Of a DNA stretch of 64,000 nt, positions 59,001-64,000 are shown piece by piece. Every line of letters starts with the position of its first letter. Within the stretch, counting starts at the first letter, position 1. Both the position numbers and the translations under genes were made by a program. Source of the stretch: Brachionus rotundiformis (Eukaryota; Rotifera; Eurotatoria; Ploima; Brachionidae); contig JAESIW010000137.1 in the NCBI GenBank assembly GCA_016802295.1, forward strand, positions 6,078,146 through 6,142,145. Reading direction: 5' to 3'. A model generated the notes under the pieces. It was not told the DNA's origin. It ran no database searches and saw only the letters and a list, made by a program, of their open reading frames with translations.

Positions 59001-61371
59001 ATTCAAAAGCCAACAATAACAATTTTTTTTGGGGAAAATAGCAAAGAAATAACACTGATGCTAAGAGATAATTTTATTCGTTTAATGATCTTATCTTGCG
59101 TTTTAGTAAAAATTATTAAGATTTATTGCTCTCGTAAAATAAAAATATTTTAAACAAATATATTAATCATTTAAATGTTGGTTTGGGTTTAAATCCGAAA
59201 AAATAAATTTTACTGTTGTTCTTTCTTGAAGAAAAAATTTAAATAATTTAGTATTCTTTGAAAAATTAATTAAGTAAAAAGCCAGTGCGAAATAATATTT
59301 TGAGAATTTACTTTAGATAAACTGTATCCGATTGCTTATAAACTTTAATTTATCTAGCAACCTTCTAAAAATGATATAAAATTAAATTTAAATGTCTATT
59401 AACAGTCTCAAATTAAATGTAATAATACGATTTTTTTTCATCTTGAATTGAAGTCTTTGGCAAAAGATATAGTTCTATTTTGGACCAATTTAAAATTAAA
59501 CTTTTTTTAAAATTTTTAATTTCATGAATTGAGGCCAGTCAATAGCTTAAAAATCACCCTTTTGAACTAAACAAAGTTATATTTTTATAGATACTTATGG
59601 ATAGGAATTTTATGGCCCAATATTAATGTTACTTATAGTAAAATTCTTACAAGTTGATTTTTAGTTTTGTTCATAAAATTAATCATAATATCAATGTTCA
59701 TTTAATAAATACCTTTTTTAAATTTATTGTAAATCTTTAGCAAAATACTTATGCAATCTAATCGACGCACTACAAAATTTTAATATAATGCCTAGATATT
59801 TTTTAAAAACAGAACTTTTAGCATTAAAAATAAATAACTATTAAATAAACTTTATTTATAATTCATTCAGACTGTTTTGCTTAGATCTAATCAAGTTCTA
59901 AAATTTTATTTTTTTTTATATTGATATTTCTCTATTATTAGTTGCATAATACAAAGACCTTTAAGGGCTTTAATCCAGGCACTTGATAAACATTCGATAA
60001 AAAATTGACATTATTTTAGTATTGATAATTTAAGAATAGTATTGAAAGCTTATTCGATTTTTTTTCTATAAATAAAAATGCCTTAAATTTAGAGAAATGA
60101 TCAGATAAATAAATATTTTTAAATTTAATGTGTCATTGGGTTTGAATTTAATAAAAAAAATTGATTAATTTTCAATTAACGACATTATTGGAAACTCGAA
60201 GACAAATTTTAGAAACATCTTTATTTGAACAATTGAATTTGGGTTAGTAAGAAAAATTGAGTAGAATGGAAAAATGGCGAGAAAAAAGTGACCTTAATAC
60301 GCTAATTAATGCTCCAAATAGATTTATAAATTTCGTCAAAATAACAATCAAATTACCTTGAGGATTTGTTTTTTTGACATAGTTTTTGTTGGTAGAAATT
60401 CGATGCATTAAACAAAAGATTAAGTTTTCGGCATTAAATAATGTAAAAAATGCTTAAGAAAAGTTTGTAATTTGATTAAGGAAGTTTAATGCAAAAAAGT
60501 GAAAAAAAAAAACATAATTTAAAATTAATTTCTAAAAAAATAAATATTGATACGCTTGATTTAAACTTGATTTTATATCTGGATATTCAGTTAATTTTTG
60601 AACTTTTTTATTAAAAGGATCATTTGTTAGTTTTGAGTTTCAATCGTTTTAATTAATTAACTTGTCAAGAATACTTCCGTCAAGCTAAATAATAGAGAAG
60701 TTTATTCAAATCCGATATTATTCCATATCTTTGAAAATTATCTTAATCTTACTAACTTAAATCTTATAAATTAACAAAAAAAATTATTATATTTTCAAAC
60801 TCAAAAAAAGTTAATCCGGTTAACCAAAAATAAGATAAAATGAAAAAATTAATTAAAATTTTTTTTCTATCAAATTAAATCGACTGCACCTAGATTTTCA
60901 CAAATATAGCCTAAATATGATTTCCTTATTAACAAATTATAGCCTTCAAATTTTCTCTCAAATTCTTAATTACGAAATCATTATTTAGCAATGTTCTACA
61001 GTTCTTAAAACCTAGTGCTTAAATGTAATAGAATTTGCTGCAAAATCCTTATCGATTATTGCTAAATTGTGTTTTAATTAAAAAAATTGAAAATCTGATA
61101 CAACTTCTATAAGCCTCAATTTTAAAATATTCAGACAAAATCAAATTCACAAATAGAAGCTTTTTGTTGATAATCATAAGAGAATTTAATTTGAATAGTA
61201 TTCTTATATCCCTATATAGATAAGGTTATTAGAGATAAAATCGAGTTGCATATGTATGAAAATATTTTTAGGCGCACTTGTTTATAAAGACATAATTTTT
61301 TTTTATTATAATTTAAAATACGAAGATTGAATTTTCAAATTTAGAATTAAATTTTTTAAGTTTAAAAAAAA

Positions 61372-63607
61372 ATGTCACCAAAAAGAAAGTCGACGTTTCC
61401 TGAAAAACGTGTGAAAAAAAAGAAAAAAAAAGGCATACTAGGATATACCAAGAAGAACAATATTCTTTTTTTTATCAAGGTTACCTAATTTAAAAAATAT
61501 TCAACAAAATTTAGTTATTTATATTTTATTTTAAGGACATTGGTGATTCATCGGAGACTGATGATGAAACTCAAGATGTAGATTATGAACCAGAAATAGT
61601 TCCGCGTGATTTAAAGATTCTAAGATCAAAAAGAAATTTGAATAAAGCTAGAAACTCGAGGACCAAAATTGAAGAGCAGAATTTTGGTTCCGATTGGGCT
61701 AATGGTTTGCCTTATGAAATTCTTCTACAAATATTTCGGTATCATGCCCTATTGAATTGTAATGGAAATATTGAAAAGCTTGGCATTTTAAAAAAAGTTT
61801 GCCAAAACTGGTCTGTTGTTGCGGATGATGCTAAACTCTGGCACAATTTGAAATTTTGTTCACTTTTGGACAGAGAATTGACTACAAATACCACAGATAA
61901 GATAACCATACAACAAACTGTAATGAAAATTGACAGAAAAATTAATAGCTTGTTCTCAAATACCCATTTAAAAGATAAATTTAATTACATCCGAGTTCTT
62001 GATCTAAGCGATATACAATTTTTAACATGCGATCATTTGGAATTAATTTTGTCAAATTGCAATTCCAAAAATATATTTGACTTAAGCTTGGCTAATTGTA
62101 AAAAAATTTACTCTTCCAGTAGAAACAAGCTTTTTGAAAATGTAATTGCCGAATATTGTGATAACTTGAGCAATTTGAATCTTTCCGGACTAATGGTAAA
62201 TGATCACTATAGTTTTAAAACTAGCAAATATTATATCTAATCAAAACTGATAAAATTTATTAGGCTATTGAACTTATTTTTAACCAATTAGTATATGAAT
62301 GATGTTATTTCTTTGGATTAAATTAATTTATTAATTTAATTTTTTTAATTTTTTTTTAAAAATCGATTCCAAATAGATTAACTTAAAATATTTGCTAAAT
62401 CTACCTTAAGATAATTAACCGATTTACATCTCTTTTAATTTACTTTTGCCAGTTTAGATTAAAGCTAAAACATTTGATTTTTTTTTTGAGTAGAAACATT
62501 TCCAATGTAATAAGGAACTAACAATCGGATTATTTTTTATATAATCTTGATATAAATCCCATCATCTTTATTAATTCTTAATTTTATTTCAATGATTAAA
62601 AAAATCAAAATTTTAAATCTAAATTTTAATTTTTAAATAATTTAAGAAACAAATTAACATTTTATCAATAACCAATTTGTTCGAGAAAATAAACAAAAAT
62701 CTTATCAGCCTTAATTTATCAATGAATTCCTTACCTTCTAATTTAATTAATGCTTTGACTGTAAGTCTTTAAATCAAAAATTTTAATAAAAATAAAATTA
62801 TTTATTTAGACCTTTTGTGAAAATTTACAAGTCTTGGATATTTCAAAATGTGTATTAAAAGGAAATGTTCAATTGGAACTAATTTCTTCTAAATGTAAAC
62901 ATTTCAGATGTCTTAAAATGTATGAAACGTTCCCCAAGACCAAATTTAATACCATAACAAGTGTTTTAGCTTCTGAAATCTCATTTCCGTGCTTAGAGTC
63001 ATACTATGGTTCATTTTATACTAATTATGGTTCTAGTCCAATGATAATGCTAACGACTAAGTAATGTAATCTTATTTTAATTTAGGATTAATTAATTTTA
63101 GAACTTAAGAATTTGTAAAGATTCAGAAGAACTTAAAATTATGGACTTGAGATGCTATAAAACATCTTTGGATAAAAATTTTAATTTTTTTTCATTAATC
63201 AAGACTAAAAAGTTGGAAAGATTAATATTGACCAACTCAAACATGAGTGAGATCGACTCAGACTATTTGTTCAATGCAATAAAAGATAAATGGTTGGAAA
63301 GTCTTGTCGAGTTAGATCTGTCCTGGAGTACTATTGATTATTTAGCTTTAAAGAACATGTTTGAATGCTTTAGAAATCATAATGAAGTCTGTAAATTAAA
63401 GATTTTAAATCTAACAGGAACACCGGTAGATACTGAAATGATTAAGTAACATTTATTTTTATCATATTATTCAAATTGAATATTTTCTTAAGAATGTTAA
63501 TCAAGGAAGTGAAATCATTGGAGCAAGTAAATTTAACTTCATGCCGATCTATCGAAAGAGGAATGAAAAGGGTGCTTTTAAAAGATGACTTTGGCATTCT
63601 AATTTAA
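61372..63607 (+). CDS. FBXL6: F-box/leucine-rich-repeat protein, FBXL6-like
   Basis: Probable substrate receptor of an SCF (Skp1-cullin-F-box) ubiquitin ligase. Exons 61372-61479, 61536-62195, 62686-62760, 62810-63060, 63110-63445 and 63493-63607 sum to 1545 nt, 514 aa (human FBXL6 is 539), with all phases consistent. The N-terminus is strongly basic (KRVKKKKKK), a likely nuclear signal, followed by an acidic patch. The F-box spans about residues 85-135 (LPYEILLQIFRYHA, GILKKVCQNWSVVADDAKLW). Leucine-rich repeats follow (IRVLDLSDIQFLTCDHLEL, NLISLNLSMNSLP, LESLVELDLSWSTI, CKLKILNLTGTPVDTEMI). The last exon ends LEQVNLTSCRSIERGMKR, matching the FBXL6 ending LNLESCRCLPRGLKR. The 490-nt second intron and the acceptor of exon five were fixed by reading phase. 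Confidence 0.87.
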
Positions 63608-64000
63608 AATTGACTTTTATTTTCATAATTTAAAAATGTTAATTTCAGATACTAAAATTAAAAATAATAAAATAAAATGTAACTGTCAAGTTTATTTACT
63701 GGTTAGGCACTGATATCTTCATTAGATATAAACAATTAATAGTAATTAAGATGCTTTATGTATTAATAATTTAATAAATGCTTCTTGTTGTATGTCTCAA
63801 TCTATTTTAATTAAAATAATTATTTAGAAACTTTGATTAATATAAAAATTGATTTGATTACAAAATTTTATTATTAATATCATATAAAAATAAATAAATA
63901 AATAAATGATAATAATTTGATGAATATAAAAATATGAATTTAATTTGATAAATTTCTGTACAAAATCAACCATTATTAATTGTAAATATATGAAATAAAA
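63608..64000. other. AT-rich flank at the right edge
   Basis: 393 bp downstream of the FBXL6-like gene. AATAAATAAATAAATAAA-like runs near 63890 could act as polyadenylation signals. No further gene is visible. Confidence 0.5.

Larger units (their letters stand above)
52881..61371. other. 8.5-kb AT-rich intergenic desert
   Basis: The longest gene-free stretch, between the divergent ankyrin (-) and FBXL6-like (+) genes. Less AT-biased patches occur at about 53330-53370, 54530-54690, 55980-56070 and 56670-56770, but none holds an exon, tRNA or recognised element. It may be an upstream regulatory landscape or simply old non-coding DNA. Confidence 0.5.

Noticed and set aside
1..64000. CRISPR arrays, operons and bacterial signals
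   Set aside because: Spliced genes, nuclear tRNA form and animal protein families show a eukaryotic chromosome; no regular spaced repeats were seen.

Overview
The window is nuclear DNA from an invertebrate animal. It is very AT-rich, its genes are cut by many tiny GT-AG introns (mostly 40-60 nt), and it encodes animal-specific proteins: a kainate-type glutamate receptor, an alpha-type nicotinic receptor, INTS7, HAX1, FKBP8 and a tau/MAP-like protein. The compact spliced genes separated by multi-kilobase AT-rich deserts would suit a monogonont rotifer or a similar small spiralian. That identification is an inference, since there is no rRNA or mitochondrial marker to confirm it.

Layout. 1-3.1 kb: a 120-bp perfect copy of part of the receptor gene that follows, then non-coding DNA holding a GC-richer island and a palindrome. 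3.2-8.1 kb (minus): the complete eight-exon kainate-type receptor. 8.1-12.3 kb: desert. 12.3-20.0 kb: a dense cluster of APEX1 (+), HAX1 (-), FKBP8 (+) and CLPX (+). 21.6-22.8 kb: two small spliced genes, a 68-residue single-pass membrane protein and an unrecognised 133-residue protein. 23.2-23.6 kb: a long inverted-repeat (MITE-like) element, followed by tRNA-Thr(AGT). 24.2-26.3 kb (-): nicotinic receptor alpha subunit. 29.2-30.5 kb (+): Rab geranylgeranyltransferase alpha. 31.6-32.7 kb (-): TMEM26-like protein. 34.6-35.1 kb (+): short tau/MAP-repeat protein. 37.8-43.7 kb (-): INTS7 in ten exons. 43.7-44.4 kb (+): small PH-domain-like protein, head to head with INTS7. 45.1-46.8 kb (-): SLC7-type cationic amino-acid transporter. 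48.5-52.9 kb (-): a GC-rich, acylation-signal-bearing ankyrin protein whose 2-kb intron holds a non-LTR reverse-transcriptase relic and an inverted-repeat element. 52.9-61.4 kb: desert. 61.4-63.6 kb (+): FBXL6-like F-box/LRR protein.

How the genes relate. HAX1 and FKBP8 are both mitochondrial, BCL2-linked survival factors in other animals. Here they share one 379-bp divergent promoter, next to the mitochondrial unfoldase CLPX. The two ligand-gated channels are complete and point to a nervous system. The rest are unrelated housekeeping functions. Exon joins were placed by hand. For every spliced gene reported, exon lengths sum to a multiple of three and the reading frame closes, which is the main support for the models.

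The most unusual items are the double-ankyrin superrepeat with a conserved loop and atypical base composition, the minimal tau-like protein, the repeated acidic motif that more than half-fills the FKBP8 homologue, the intron-inclusive 120-bp identity beside the glutamate receptor, and three inverted-repeat elements, two of whose termini begin CCGTA.
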